Source: Acidobacteriota bacterium (GTDB lineage: Bacteria > Acidobacteriota > Holophagae > Thermotomaculales > Thermotomaculaceae). From it: a DNA stretch of 64,000 nt. A program made the position numbers and the translations under genes. Shown piece after piece: positions 44,276 through 53,761 of this stretch; within the stretch, counting starts at the first letter, position 1; each line of letters opens with the position of its first letter. The notes below the pieces were generated by a model, which saw only the letters and a list, made by a program, of their open reading frames with translations, searched no databases and was not told the origin of the DNA. The DNA is taken from positions 1-64,000 of the forward strand of contig JALSOA010000128.1 in assembly GCA_026986725.1 (NCBI GenBank), in the 5' to 3' direction.

Positions 44276-46225
44276 ATGACTGGTTATGTTTGGTTGATCC
44301 CCGTTTTCCCGTTAATAGGGTTTTTGATTAACGGTTTGTTCGGTAAGAGGCTTTCTAGAAAAACAATAGGAGTGATAGCAAGTGGAGCGATATTGTTTTC
44401 TTTTCTCCTTGCCTGTGTTATTTTTTTCCAGATGAATTCAAGCGTGGAATTATCTGAAAAGGGAATAAGAAATGTTCTTTTTCCATGGATACACATTGGG
44501 GATTTCAGCGTAAACTTTGGTTATCTCTTTGACAGACTTTCAGGCTCCATGACCCTGATGGTAGCAGGTGTTAGTTTCCTTATCCATGTTTACTCTATAG
44601 GCTATATGGCCGAAGAAGAGGGTTACTGGAGATATTTTGCTTACCTTAATCTCTTTGTTTTTATGATGTTAACCCTTGTTCTTGCTGATAACCTCCTTTT
44701 GATGTTTGTGGGATGGGAAGGGGTTGGATTGTGCTCTTATCTTTTAATAGGGTTTTATTACACAACAGAGGTTGCATCTGATGCAGGTAAAAAGGCTTTT
44801 ATTGTTAACAGGGTTGGTGATTTTGGTTTTATGCTTGGAATGTTTTTTCTTTTTACCCTGTTTGGCAGCCTTGAATTCCAGCATATAAGGGAGGCTGTAA
44901 TCTCTGCAGGGTTGAAACCTGAGCATGGCATGGGGTTAATCACCCTTGCAACTGTTCTTTTATTTTTGGGCGCAACGGGTAAATCGGCCCAGATACCTCT
45001 TTATGTGTGGTTACCTGATGCGATGGCAGGTCCAACGCCTGTTTCGGCATTGATCCATGCTGCAACAATGGTTACATCAGGTGTTTATATGATAGTTAAG
45101 TTGAACTATGTTTTTCAACTTGCCCCAATTACAATGTTGACAATAGCATGGATAGGCGGATTGACAGCGCTTTTTGCTGCGACAATAGGCACGGTGCAGA
45201 ACGATATAAAAAAGGTACTTGCGTATTCAACTGTTTCTCAGTTGGGTTACATGTTTCTTGCACTTGGTGTGGGGGCATTTATTGCGGGATTTTTCCACAT
45301 ATTGACGCATGCTTTTTTCAAGGCTTTGTTATTCCTTGGCTCTGGTTCCGTTATACATGCAATGCACCATGCTTTTCACCATGCAGGGATTCACGATAAA
45401 GACCCACAGGATATAAGGAATATGGGTGGTTTAAAAAAGTATATGCCTAAAACATACTGGACATTTCTTGTTGCAACACTTGCTATTGCCGGGTTCCCAC
45501 CCTTTGCCGGTTTCTTTTCAAAGGATGAGATACTGTGGAAGACTTTTGCGTCCAGCCACAGGGTTCTGTGGGCAATAGGCGCATTTGCAGCAATTTTAAC
45601 TTCCTTTTACATGTTCAGGCTTGTTTACCTTACTTTTTTTGGAGAATTCCGGGGCTCAAAGAGGGAGGAGGAGGCTCTTCACGAATCTCCTTCCGTGATG
45701 ACTTTCCCTCTCATTGCACTGGCTGTACTGTCTGTTATTGGTGGTTGGATAGGTTTCCCACATATATTCAAACTTCCCAATGTGCTGGAACAATACCTTG
45801 AACCTGTAATTGAAAATACAGGTGGTATCCATTTTCTGCACAATTCTGCTCTTGAATGGGGTTTGATGGATGTTTCCATATTATGTGCCATTGCAGGCTG
45901 GCTTTTTGCAAGGACCCTTTATGCCGGGAAGAGTGATGTTCCAGGTAAATTGGCAAAAACATTCTCATACTTTTACAGTATTCTTTTAAATAAGTACTAT
46001 GTTGATGAGATATACTTTGCTTTAATCATAAGACCGGTTAAGAAGATCGGTGATTTTTGCTGGCTTTTTATTGATACCATTATTATTGATGGGACAGTGA
46101 ACCTGGTTGCTTATCTTGCAAGGTGTTTTGGCAGGATTTATTCCTTGTATCAAAACGGTGCTGTTAAGGTTTATGCATTGACAATGCTTGGCGGGATTCT
46201 GGTACTATTCTGGATCTTCTTTTAG
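44276..46225 (+). CDS. nuoL: NADH-quinone oxidoreductase subunit L
   Basis: A 649-residue antiporter-like subunit with about 16 helices and the long lateral helix at the C-terminal side. FVGWEGVGLCSYLLIGF, LPDAMAGPTPVSALIHAATMV and HILTHAFFKALLFLGSGSVIH are diagnostic; the Glu, Lys and His in them are proton-path residues. Its start follows nuoK by four bases. Confidence 0.97.
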   Translation: MTGYVWLIPVFPLIGFLINGLFGKRLSRKTIGVIASGAILFSFLLACVIFFQMNSSVELSEKGIRNVLFPWIHIGDFSVNFGYLFDRLSGSMTLMVAGVSFLIHVYSIGYMAEEEGYWRYFAYLNLFVFMMLTLVLADNLLLMFVGWEGVGLCSYLLIGFYYTTEVASDAGKKAFIVNRVGDFGFMLGMFFLFTLFGSLEFQHIREAVISAGLKPEHGMGLITLATVLLFLGATGKSAQIPLYVWLPDAMAGPTPVSALIHAATMVTSGVYMIVKLNYVFQLAPITMLTIAWIGGLTALFAATIGTVQNDIKKVLAYSTVSQLGYMFLALGVGAFIAGFFHILTHAFFKALLFLGSGSVIHAMHHAFHHAGIHDKDPQDIRNMGGLKKYMPKTYWTFLVATLAIAGFPPFAGFFSKDEILWKTFASSHRVLWAIGAFAAILTSFYMFRLVYLTFFGEFRGSKREEEALHESPSVMTFPLIALAVLSVIGGWIGFPHIFKLPNVLEQYLEPVIENTGGIHFLHNSALEWGLMDVSILCAIAGWLFARTLYAGKSDVPGKLAKTFSYFYSILLNKYYVDEIYFALIIRPVKKIGDFCWLFIDTIIIDGTVNLVAYLARCFGRIYSLYQNGAVKVYALTMLGGILVLFWIFF

Positions 46226-46238
46226 GTGAGGGGTTGGT

Positions 46239-47768
46239 ATGTTTGAGAGCAGTTTTTTAAGTCTGGTTACTTTTTTCCCTTTATTGGCTGTGTTTATTCT
46301 TTTATTCTTCTCTTCAAGGGCTGAGAAGGGAATAAAGGTTTTTGGAATTATCTTTTCTATTATCCACTTTTTGATATCTTTGAAACTTTTGTTTGATTTT
46401 GATTACTCGGTTTATAAATTGCAATTTGTTGAAAAGAGTAAATGGATTGCAAGTCATTTTCTCAACTCTCAATACTTTATAGGGATTGACGGAATAAGCC
46501 TGTTTATAATACTTCTTACCACATTTTTGATGCCTATAATCTTTCTTTCAACCTATTCAGGCATAACAAAAAAGGTTAAATCCTTTTACATCAATATGTT
46601 TCTGCTTGAGGTCGGGATATTGGGGTCACTCGTTGCCCTTGACCTTTTCTTGTTCTATGTTTTCTGGGAAATAATGCTCATCCCAATGTACTTTATTATT
46701 GGAGTGTGGGGAGGAGAAAGAAGGATATACGCTGCCATTAAGTTTTTTATCTATACAATGGCAGGGTCCCTTCTGATGTTGCTTGGTATAATGTACATGT
46801 ATAGGGTGGCGGGGACATTTGATGTTTTCAAACTGTACGGGTATCACTTCAGTTTGAAAGAGCAGATATACCTTTTTTCTGTTTTTGCAATTGCGTTTGC
46901 CATCAAGGTTCCTGTTTTCCCATTTCACACATGGTTACCAGATGCTCATACAGAAGCACCAACTGCAGGCTCTGTAATACTCGCAGGGGTTTTGCTAAAA
47001 CTTGGAACATACGGTTTTTTAAGGTTTGCGATGCCGTTGTTTCCGGACGCAATGGTGAAGTTTGCTCCTTATGTCATTATTCTTGCAATTGTCGGGATAA
47101 TTTACGGCGCACTTGTTGCAATGGTTCAAAAGGATATTAAAAAATTGGTTGCATATTCATCGGTATCCCATTTGGGGTATGTAATGTTAGGGTTATTCGC
47201 CTTAACTATTTACGGTATGCAGGGTGGAATGTTGCAGATGATAAACCATGGTATATCAACGGGGGCTTTATTTTTACTTGTGGGAATTGTATATGAAAGA
47301 AAGCACACAAGGTTGATTTCTGAATATGGTGGTATAGCAAAGGTTATGCCTCTTTATGCTACATTTTTTATGATTGTGACTCTATCTTCAATAGGGCTTC
47401 CGCTTACAAATGGGTTTGTGGGGGAGTTTTCTATTTTATTGGGTACCTTTAAATCATCGTGGCAACATGCATGGATTTACACAGCGTTCGCTGCAACGGG
47501 GGTAATTCTTGGTGCAGTTTATATGCTATGGATGTATCAGAGGGTTTTCTTTAATACTGAGCCTTCTGAAGAAAATAAGAATCTTGAAGACCTTAAAATA
47601 AGGGAGATAGCATACCTTGTCCCTCTTGTGATAATGATATTCTGGATTGGTATCTATCCATCGTTTTTCTTCAGGAGAATGGAGAAGTCTGTTGATTACT
47701 ATTTAAGAATTTTTAAATCGAAACAGACTGTAATGCTCATTGATGCAGGTAAGGGGGGTATAAGATGA
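46239..47768 (+). CDS. nuoM: NADH-quinone oxidoreductase subunit M
   Basis: A 509-residue antiporter-like subunit with about 14 helices. FYVFWEIMLIPMYFIIGVWGG contains the essential membrane Glu; FPFHTWLPDAHTEAPTAGS and KKLVAYSSVSHLGYVMLG are the other conserved blocks. It overlaps nuoN by four bases. Confidence 0.97.
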   Translation: MFESSFLSLVTFFPLLAVFILLFFSSRAEKGIKVFGIIFSIIHFLISLKLLFDFDYSVYKLQFVEKSKWIASHFLNSQYFIGIDGISLFIILLTTFLMPIIFLSTYSGITKKVKSFYINMFLLEVGILGSLVALDLFLFYVFWEIMLIPMYFIIGVWGGERRIYAAIKFFIYTMAGSLLMLLGIMYMYRVAGTFDVFKLYGYHFSLKEQIYLFSVFAIAFAIKVPVFPFHTWLPDAHTEAPTAGSVILAGVLLKLGTYGFLRFAMPLFPDAMVKFAPYVIILAIVGIIYGALVAMVQKDIKKLVAYSSVSHLGYVMLGLFALTIYGMQGGMLQMINHGISTGALFLLVGIVYERKHTRLISEYGGIAKVMPLYATFFMIVTLSSIGLPLTNGFVGEFSILLGTFKSSWQHAWIYTAFAATGVILGAVYMLWMYQRVFFNTEPSEENKNLEDLKIREIAYLVPLVIMIFWIGIYPSFFFRRMEKSVDYYLRIFKSKQTVMLIDAGKGGIR

Positions 47769-49201
47769 ATGTTTCCATAAATTACTTTATGCTTGCTCCT
47801 TTTCTGATTTTAACTGCAGGGATTATAGTTCTTTCATTGATGGGAGTTTTGAAAGAGAATGGGAAGCAGACTTCAGGGGTTGTTGCGTCTATATTCCTTC
47901 TTGGAGATCTTTATTATTTTGTAAAACTTATGCCTAAGGTCTCATACCGCAGCCTCGATTATTTAAATGGAGCAATTCACTATAATTTGTTTAACCTTTA
48001 CCTATCAATACTGGTAATTGTATGTGCCATTGCCTCTTTTGTACTTGCAGAAGGTTTTTTGAGGGAAGAGGATTTCAGACACTCTGAGTTTTATGCGATA
48101 ATACTTTCTTCAATTATGGGTATGCTTGCAATGCTTAATACTGTAAATTTGATAAACATATTCGTAGGACTTGAGTTGACCTCAATTCCACTTTACTCTG
48201 CTGTTGCCTATTTCAGGTACAAAGAGAGGTCCGTTGAAGGCGGATTGAAGTACTTTGTTCTTGGTAGCATTGCATCCGGTTTTTTTATATTTGGTATTGC
48301 CTTGATCTATGGGGCAACTCAAAGTGTTGTTTTTCGTGAGATACTCACTGCAACCAAGGATGATAGCCTTTTTAAACTTGGTCTTCTTTTTATTTTATCG
48401 GGGATTGCATTTAAGGCTTCAGCGGTACCATTTCACATGTGGACCCCTGATGCCTATGAGGGTGCTCCAACACCTGTAACTGCATTTATGTCCATTGCTC
48501 CAAAGGCTGTTGCAATTGTTATTCTTGTGAAAGTTCTTTACGCTATGTTTCCCGATATGTTTGGATTGTGGCATAAAGCGATGTTTGTCATTGCAATAGC
48601 AACGGTTCTTGTTGGTAATTTGGGGGCACTTGTTCAAAATTCTGTGAAAAGAATGCTTGCGTACTCTTCTATTGCACATGCAGGTTACCTTTTAATGGCA
48701 ATAGTGGCCTTTTCTGTTGAAGGTATTTCAGCAATACTTTTTTACCTTGCAGGTTACCTTTTAATAAACATAGGTGCTTTTGGCAGTTTGTCTCTTTTGA
48801 AAAAGGGTGATATAGATTTTGTAGATTACGATAATCTTAGAGGGATTGGTTACAAATATCCGTTTTTCGGGCTTCTTTTAAGTATTTTTATGTTTTCTCT
48901 TGCAGGGATACCTGCAACAATAGGGTTTGTTGGGAAGTTTTATGTTTTTAAGTCCCTTATAGTGAAAGGTGAATACATACTTGCTTTAATAGGGATTCTG
49001 GGATCTCTTGTTTCTGTTTACTATTATCTCAGGGTTGTTGTTATGATGTACATGAAGGAAAACCCGGAGGAAAATGAATTTAAATTCAACCTGTTAAGTC
49101 TTGTGTTACTTACTGTTTGTGCGGTTGGGGTAATATACTTTGGTCTTTTCCCTCAGAGTATAAACAAAATTGCAGTTATGGCGGCAAGGGTGCTTATATG
49201 A
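47765..49201 (+). CDS. nuoN: NADH-quinone oxidoreductase subunit N
   Basis: A 478-residue antiporter-like subunit with about 14 helices. FVGLELTSIPLYSAVAY, FHMWTPDAYEGAPTPVTAF and KRMLAYSSIAHAGYLLMA are typical NuoN motifs. It is the last of the 14 complex I genes, in canonical A-to-N order. Its stop overlaps the rex start by four bases (ATGA). Confidence 0.97.
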   Translation: MNVSINYFMLAPFLILTAGIIVLSLMGVLKENGKQTSGVVASIFLLGDLYYFVKLMPKVSYRSLDYLNGAIHYNLFNLYLSILVIVCAIASFVLAEGFLREEDFRHSEFYAIILSSIMGMLAMLNTVNLINIFVGLELTSIPLYSAVAYFRYKERSVEGGLKYFVLGSIASGFFIFGIALIYGATQSVVFREILTATKDDSLFKLGLLFILSGIAFKASAVPFHMWTPDAYEGAPTPVTAFMSIAPKAVAIVILVKVLYAMFPDMFGLWHKAMFVIAIATVLVGNLGALVQNSVKRMLAYSSIAHAGYLLMAIVAFSVEGISAILFYLAGYLLINIGAFGSLSLLKKGDIDFVDYDNLRGIGYKYPFFGLLLSIFMFSLAGIPATIGFVGKFYVFKSLIVKGEYILALIGILGSLVSVYYYLRVVVMMYMKENPEENEFKFNLLSLVLLTVCAVGVIYFGLFPQSINKIAVMAARVLI

Positions 49202-49863
49202 ATGAAAAGGAATTAAAAAAGTATTGTTCCTGTGTTTCAGAAGTCGTTGCAAAGAGGCTTACCCTTTATTTAAGGTGTTTTATCCAGTTAAAAGAAGAGG
49301 GTTACGACTTTGTGTCATCAAAGGAACTTGCAGAGAGGTTTAACCTGAATTCTGATCTGATAAGAAAAGATTTTTCTTACTTTGGTACCTTTGGTAAAAG
49401 GGGGGTGGGTTACAATATTGACGAGATCATTGAAAAGATAAAGACCATTCTTGGGTTGAAGAAGGTTTACAATGTGGCAATTGCCGGGGCAGGTAACCTT
49501 GGTAAGGCGCTTGCAGATTACCCCAAGTTCAATGAAGGTACATTCAGGATCGTTGCCATGTTTGACAACAATGCAAGGAAGGTTGGAAGAAAGTACGGAG
49601 TTAACAATATCCCTATTTTCCATGTTAAAGAGCTTCCTGAAAAGGTTAAAGAACTTGAAGTTGATATAGGAATAATTGCTGTACCTGCAAGGGCGGCACA
49701 ACAGGTTGCCGATTCATTTGTAAAGGCTGGTGTTTCCGGCTTAATGAATTTTACCCCTGCAAGGATTGCTGTTCCATCAAATGTGAAAACTGTTTGTGCA
49801 GATTTCAGGGCACAGCTTGAAATGCTTGCTTATTATGTTTCTAATCTTAAAAAAAGTGAATGA
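49198..49863 (+). CDS. rex: Redox-sensing transcriptional repressor Rex
   Basis: A 221-residue regulator with an N-terminal winged helix (about 10-80; LIRKDFSYFGTFGKRGVGYN) and a Rossmann domain with GAGNLGKAL (about 95-103). Rex binds operators when NADH is low and releases them when NADH/NAD+ rises, controlling respiratory and fermentative genes. Coupling to nuoN by ATGA means the NADH sensor is made with the NADH-oxidising complex. No Rex-type palindrome was found upstream of the array. A start earlier in nuoN is rejected because the ATGA junction gives normal length. Confidence 0.95.
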   Translation: MNEKELKKYCSCVSEVVAKRLTLYLRCFIQLKEEGYDFVSSKELAERFNLNSDLIRKDFSYFGTFGKRGVGYNIDEIIEKIKTILGLKKVYNVAIAGAGNLGKALADYPKFNEGTFRIVAMFDNNARKVGRKYGVNNIPIFHVKELPEKVKELEVDIGIIAVPARAAQQVADSFVKAGVSGLMNFTPARIAVPSNVKTVCADFRAQLEMLAYYVSNLKKSE

Positions 49864-51707
49864 GAGAGCTTTTTAAAAAAAACGGGATCTTCAGCAGGCA
49901 CATAGATGGGTTTTCTATAAGAGAGCCTCAGATTTTAATGGCAGAAAAGGTGGAGGAGGTTATTTTAGAGTCTTCCTCAGCGGTTATTGAGGCTCCAACA
50001 GGGGTGGGAAAGACCATTGCTTATCTTGTTCCAGTCTTAAAAAACAAAAAAAAGGCTATAATTTCAACTGCAACCATTGTTTTGCAGCACCAGCTCTTTG
50101 AAAAAGATATCCCGCTTGTCTCCGAGGCGCTCAATGTTAAAGTTAGAGTGGAACTTTTAAAGGGAAGACAGAATTACCTTTGTCTTTTGAGGTATTTTAA
50201 TGAGAAAAACAGGGTAAAGGGCAAAAAGGAGGACGACTTTTTTTCCATTTTATCTTCATGGCTTGAGTACACTGAAAAGGGTGATTTTGCAGAGATAGAG
50301 GGGATATCTTTAAGCGATGTTATTGTAAAGAGGATAAATGCTGACAAAAACTATTGTACAGGGAAAAAGTGTCCTCATTATTCCACCTGTTTCTTTTACA
50401 GGGCAAGGAAAAGGTGTCAGGATGCAGATATTATCCTGGTAAACCATCATCTTCTTCTTGCCGATCTTGCAGTGAAAAACACTGATTTTGGGAATATACT
50501 TCCCCCCGTTGATGTTCTGATTGTTGATGAGGCACATAAATTTGAGTCCATCGCCTCTTATCAATTTGGAGATTCTATTTCAAAAAACATGGTCAGCATT
50601 TTTTTTAATCAGTTACCATCGGAACTTAAATTGAAGTATGTTTCGCAGTTTGATGTAATTATAGAGGAGGCAGATAGGTGTATTGACAGGAAAAAAAGCG
50701 TATGTAAACTTGATAACAGGCACAGTCTTTTTATCTCTTTAATCAGGGAAACTTTTACGAAAATTAAGCAGGACCTTTTATTGTTGAAAAATGATGAATT
50801 TGAAATGAGGGATAGTCTCCTGAAAAGGGCTGAAAGATTTGTGTCTTTTGCCGAGCTTGTTCACCATGAAGATTTTGTTTCTTTCTATCAAGTGGAAGGA
50901 AATAACACTGTTTTTCGACTGGTCCCACTGGATGTTTCCAGAAATCTCGCAGAACTGTTGAACCTGTATTACCCATGTTCTGTTTTTACCTCTGCCACAT
51001 TGTCGGTGAATAATGACCTCTCCTTTTTCAAAAAAAGCGTGGGGCTTGAGCATTCAGAGGGTGTGATTATTCCCCCTGTATTTAATTACAGGGAAAATAC
51101 CATACTTTATATACCTCGTGATATCCCGTCTGTGGATCACCCGGAATTTGTAAAGTTTTCTCTAATGGACATCTTGCCTTTGTTGAAGCAATTGGGGGGA
51201 AGAACCTTTTTGTTGTGCACCAGTTTGAAGAATGTTAATGCGTTTGCTTCTTTGTTGAAAAAAAGCGGGGAGTTTAATGTTTTTGTCCAGGGAGATGAAT
51301 CACCCTCCTTGCTTGTTGATAACTTCAGAGAAAGTGAGAATGCGATTCTTGTTGGAAGTTTCTCGTTCTGGGAAGGAATTGATGTAAGGGGACAGGATCT
51401 TCTTTGCATTGTGATAGACAGGCTGCCTTTTAACAGACCTGATGACCCTATATTCAGTGAAAAGGCAGCGAGAATAAAGAATGCGTTTAAAGAGTATGCA
51501 ATACCCCTTGCGGTACTGCAGTTAAAACAGGGTCTCGGCAGGTTGATCAGGGATGAGAGTGATAGGGGTGTCTTTGTCATTCTTGATAAAAGGTTAAAAG
51601 AAAGGTGGTATGGGAGAAACTTTTTAAAAAGCCTTTTTGAGGTTGAGATAGTGAGAGAAAGAGACAGGGTGGTTGATTTTATCCATAAAAAGGTAATAAA
51701 AGGATAA
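49860..51707 (+). CDS. DinG-type ATP-dependent DNA helicase
   Basis: A 615-residue superfamily 2 (XPD/DinG) helicase. Walker A is EAPTGVGKTIAYL (about 42-54), Walker B is VDEAHKFE, and the iron-sulfur domain Cys are in NYLCLL and the CTGKKCPHYSTC group. C-terminal motifs include SFWEGIDVRGQDL and LKQGLGRLIRDESDRGVF. DinG unwinds D-loops, R-loops and DNA-RNA hybrids. It overlaps rex by four bases; no functional link to respiration is apparent. Confidence 0.88.
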   Translation: MRELFKKNGIFSRHIDGFSIREPQILMAEKVEEVILESSSAVIEAPTGVGKTIAYLVPVLKNKKKAIISTATIVLQHQLFEKDIPLVSEALNVKVRVELLKGRQNYLCLLRYFNEKNRVKGKKEDDFFSILSSWLEYTEKGDFAEIEGISLSDVIVKRINADKNYCTGKKCPHYSTCFFYRARKRCQDADIILVNHHLLLADLAVKNTDFGNILPPVDVLIVDEAHKFESIASYQFGDSISKNMVSIFFNQLPSELKLKYVSQFDVIIEEADRCIDRKKSVCKLDNRHSLFISLIRETFTKIKQDLLLLKNDEFEMRDSLLKRAERFVSFAELVHHEDFVSFYQVEGNNTVFRLVPLDVSRNLAELLNLYYPCSVFTSATLSVNNDLSFFKKSVGLEHSEGVIIPPVFNYRENTILYIPRDIPSVDHPEFVKFSLMDILPLLKQLGGRTFLLCTSLKNVNAFASLLKKSGEFNVFVQGDESPSLLVDNFRESENAILVGSFSFWEGIDVRGQDLLCIVIDRLPFNRPDDPIFSEKAARIKNAFKEYAIPLAVLQLKQGLGRLIRDESDRGVFVILDKRLKERWYGRNFLKSLFEVEIVRERDRVVDFIHKKVIKG

Positions 51708-51752
51708 AAATGTATTAAAATATATCTTGCAAAACCGCAAAAAGAGGTGGTC

Positions 51753-52352
51753 ATGATAGAGGAAAAGGACAAAGTGACTGTTTTGCTTGATAGCCTTGAG
51801 AGAGAGATTAAAAGGCTGAGAATTGAATACAACAGGGAACTTGCACACATGCCTGATGTACAGCTTGAGTTTACCGAGCAGAGGGTTAAAGAATTGATCA
51901 AAATGCTAAGAAAGGTGACATTCAAAAAGTATAGCCAGAAGTTTCGTTTTGAAAATTTAATAGCAAGATACAATGTGCAGAAAATAAACTTTAACAGGTT
52001 GATGGATGTTCAGGAAAAGAAGTATGAGGAGTTGAAGGAAAAGGGATTGATAACGGTACCCTTGAAAGATGCAAAGGAAGAAAACAAACAGGTTCAATCA
52101 ATTGAAAAGAAAGTGATTATAAAAGATCTGATTTCGGAGGAGAGAAAGTTAAAAGAACTGTACGATGATTACAGGAGAACACTGAAAAAGAAAAACAGGG
52201 ATATTAATGTACCTTATGAGATCTTCAAGAAAAAGATCTATGACAGGTTTAACATGGTTAAGCGGAAGCACAAAAATGCCAGTCTTCAAATAAGAATGGT
52301 TGAGGAAAAAGACAGAGTAAAAATAAAAACCAGGGTGGTGAAAGATGAGTGA
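51753..52352 (+). CDS. MXAN_5187-type coiled-coil protein
   Basis: A 199-residue, very charged, mostly helical protein. LEREIKRLRIEYNREL, then KYSQKFRFENLIARYNVQ and later YDDYRRTL with VPYEIFKKKI recall the MXAN_5187 C-terminal domain found in Myxococcota and Acidobacteriota; this is from memory of the family pattern. Function is unknown. The ATG at 51753 has AAAGAGGTGG upstream; a GTG at 51747 lies within that site. It overlaps the next gene by eight bases. The 45-base gap before it is the largest since nuoA and contains AT-rich -10-like sequence. Confidence 0.6.
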   Translation: MIEEKDKVTVLLDSLEREIKRLRIEYNRELAHMPDVQLEFTEQRVKELIKMLRKVTFKKYSQKFRFENLIARYNVQKINFNRLMDVQEKKYEELKEKGLITVPLKDAKEENKQVQSIEKKVIIKDLISEERKLKELYDDYRRTLKKKNRDINVPYEIFKKKIYDRFNMVKRKHKNASLQIRMVEEKDRVKIKTRVVKDE

Positions 52353-53685
52353 AAGGTTTGTTGTAATTGGCGGTATTGCAGCAGGTATGAGTGCTGCAAG
52401 CAGAATTAAAAAGGTTAAACCAGATTCTGAGGTTATAGTGTTTGAAAAGGGGGAGTATATATCTTATGGTGCCTGCAGTATGCCCTATTACATCTCGAAT
52501 CCGGAAGGGGATTACAGAGACCTTATAGTGCTCTCTGTGGATGATGCGAGGGAAAAGAGAAAGATTGATGTTAGAACCAATCACTTTGTACTTGGAATCT
52601 CCCCCACAGAAAAAAGGGTGTTTTACAGGGAATTGATCAGCGGGAAAGAAAAAAGTATAAATTACGACAGACTTGTAATAGCAACAGGTGCTTTCCCTGT
52701 TAAACCTCCTGTTGGTGGGGTTGATGAAGATTATGTGTTTTCTTTAAGAACCCTTGACGATGGTATTAAGATCAAAGAATTTATAAACGAAAAAAAACCC
52801 AGGAGTGCTGTTATTATTGGGGCAGGTTACATAGGGCTTGAAATGGCTGAGAGTTTCAAAGAACTGGGTCTTGATGTTACTATTGTTGAAATGCTTGAAA
52901 AACCCATGCCTGATTACAATGAAAAGATAATATCCACAATTTTACAGACCCTTAAGGAAAACGGAGTGAAGGCTTTTTTTAATGCAAGGGTTGAAAGGAT
53001 TGAAGACAATATTGTGTATTCAACTGCCGGAAATTTCAGGGCAGACATAGTTCTTCTTGCAACAGGAATAAAACCCAGTGTTAAGCTCGCAAAGGATGCG
53101 GGAATAGAACTTGGAGAAAACGGAGCAATTGCAGTTGACAGCAAAATGGAGACTTCTGTTTCAGGTATATATGCAGCAGGCGATTGTGCAGAGAGTATTC
53201 ATAGATTGACGAACAGAAAGGTATATGTACCCCTTGGTACAGTAGCCAATAAACACGGAAGAATAGCGGGGTTGAATGCTGCAAGAGAGACAATTAGATT
53301 TCCAGGTGTTATAAAAAGTGCAGAGTTTAAACTTTTTGACAGAGAGGTGGCGAGATGCGGTTTAACATTAAGAGAAGCAATGGAAGAAGGGTTTGACCCG
53401 GTTGAGGTTTCAATAACCGCCTCTTCTTCAGCCCATGGTTACAGGCACAGGTATCCCATTCAAATTGCAATGATTGGGGACAGAAGAACCGGAAAACTTC
53501 TCGGAGCACAAATGATTGGAAAAGTCGGAGTGGCACACAGGATAAACATTGTTGCAACGGCAATCTTCAATGGGAACACGGTAAAAGAGTTTTCAATGTT
53601 TGACCTTGCTTATGCTCCACCTTTCTCCCCTGTCTGGGATCCGGTCCTGATCGCTGCAAATGTTTTGTCAGGTAAATTAAAGTAA
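52345..53685 (+). CDS. CoA-disulfide reductase / NADH oxidase-type flavoprotein
   Basis: A 446-residue enzyme of the pyridine nucleotide-disulfide family. FAD loop VIGGIAAGMSAASR (6-19); redox Cys in SYGACSMPYYI (about 43), the single-Cys motif of CoA-disulfide reductase, persulfide reductase and NADH oxidase; NAD loop IIGAGYIGLEMAES; second FAD motif GIYAAGDCAE. A single catalytic Cys argues against two-Cys glutathione-type enzymes. Substrate among CoA disulfide, polysulfide or oxygen cannot be decided; no rhodanese domain is fused. Confidence 0.85.
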   Translation: MSERFVVIGGIAAGMSAASRIKKVKPDSEVIVFEKGEYISYGACSMPYYISNPEGDYRDLIVLSVDDAREKRKIDVRTNHFVLGISPTEKRVFYRELISGKEKSINYDRLVIATGAFPVKPPVGGVDEDYVFSLRTLDDGIKIKEFINEKKPRSAVIIGAGYIGLEMAESFKELGLDVTIVEMLEKPMPDYNEKIISTILQTLKENGVKAFFNARVERIEDNIVYSTAGNFRADIVLLATGIKPSVKLAKDAGIELGENGAIAVDSKMETSVSGIYAAGDCAESIHRLTNRKVYVPLGTVANKHGRIAGLNAARETIRFPGVIKSAEFKLFDREVARCGLTLREAMEEGFDPVEVSITASSSAHGYRHRYPIQIAMIGDRRTGKLLGAQMIGKVGVAHRINIVATAIFNGNTVKEFSMFDLAYAPPFSPVWDPVLIAANVLSGKLK

Positions 53686-53699
53686 ATACGGGCTTCTCA

Positions 53700-53728
53700 T
53701 TGACACTTTTAACTTATTTTGATATGTT
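53700..53728 (+). promoter_or_regulatory. Promoter of the amino-acid-type binding protein gene
   Basis: A consensus TTGACA (53700-53705) and TATGTT (53723-53728) are separated by the ideal 17 bases. The same -10 sequence and spacing occur at the tetR promoter. A GGAGGGG Shine-Dalgarno follows before the ATG at 53762. Confidence 0.75.
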
Positions 53729-53761
53729 TTTTCTGTAATGAATAAATTTTCAGGAGGGGAA

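Noticed and set aside
51137-51973. Long (-) strand open frame (278 codons) opposite the helicase gene
   Set aside because: It lies antisense to a well-supported DinG helicase, is rich in Ser/Leu/Phe as expected of a mirror frame, and has no domain signature.
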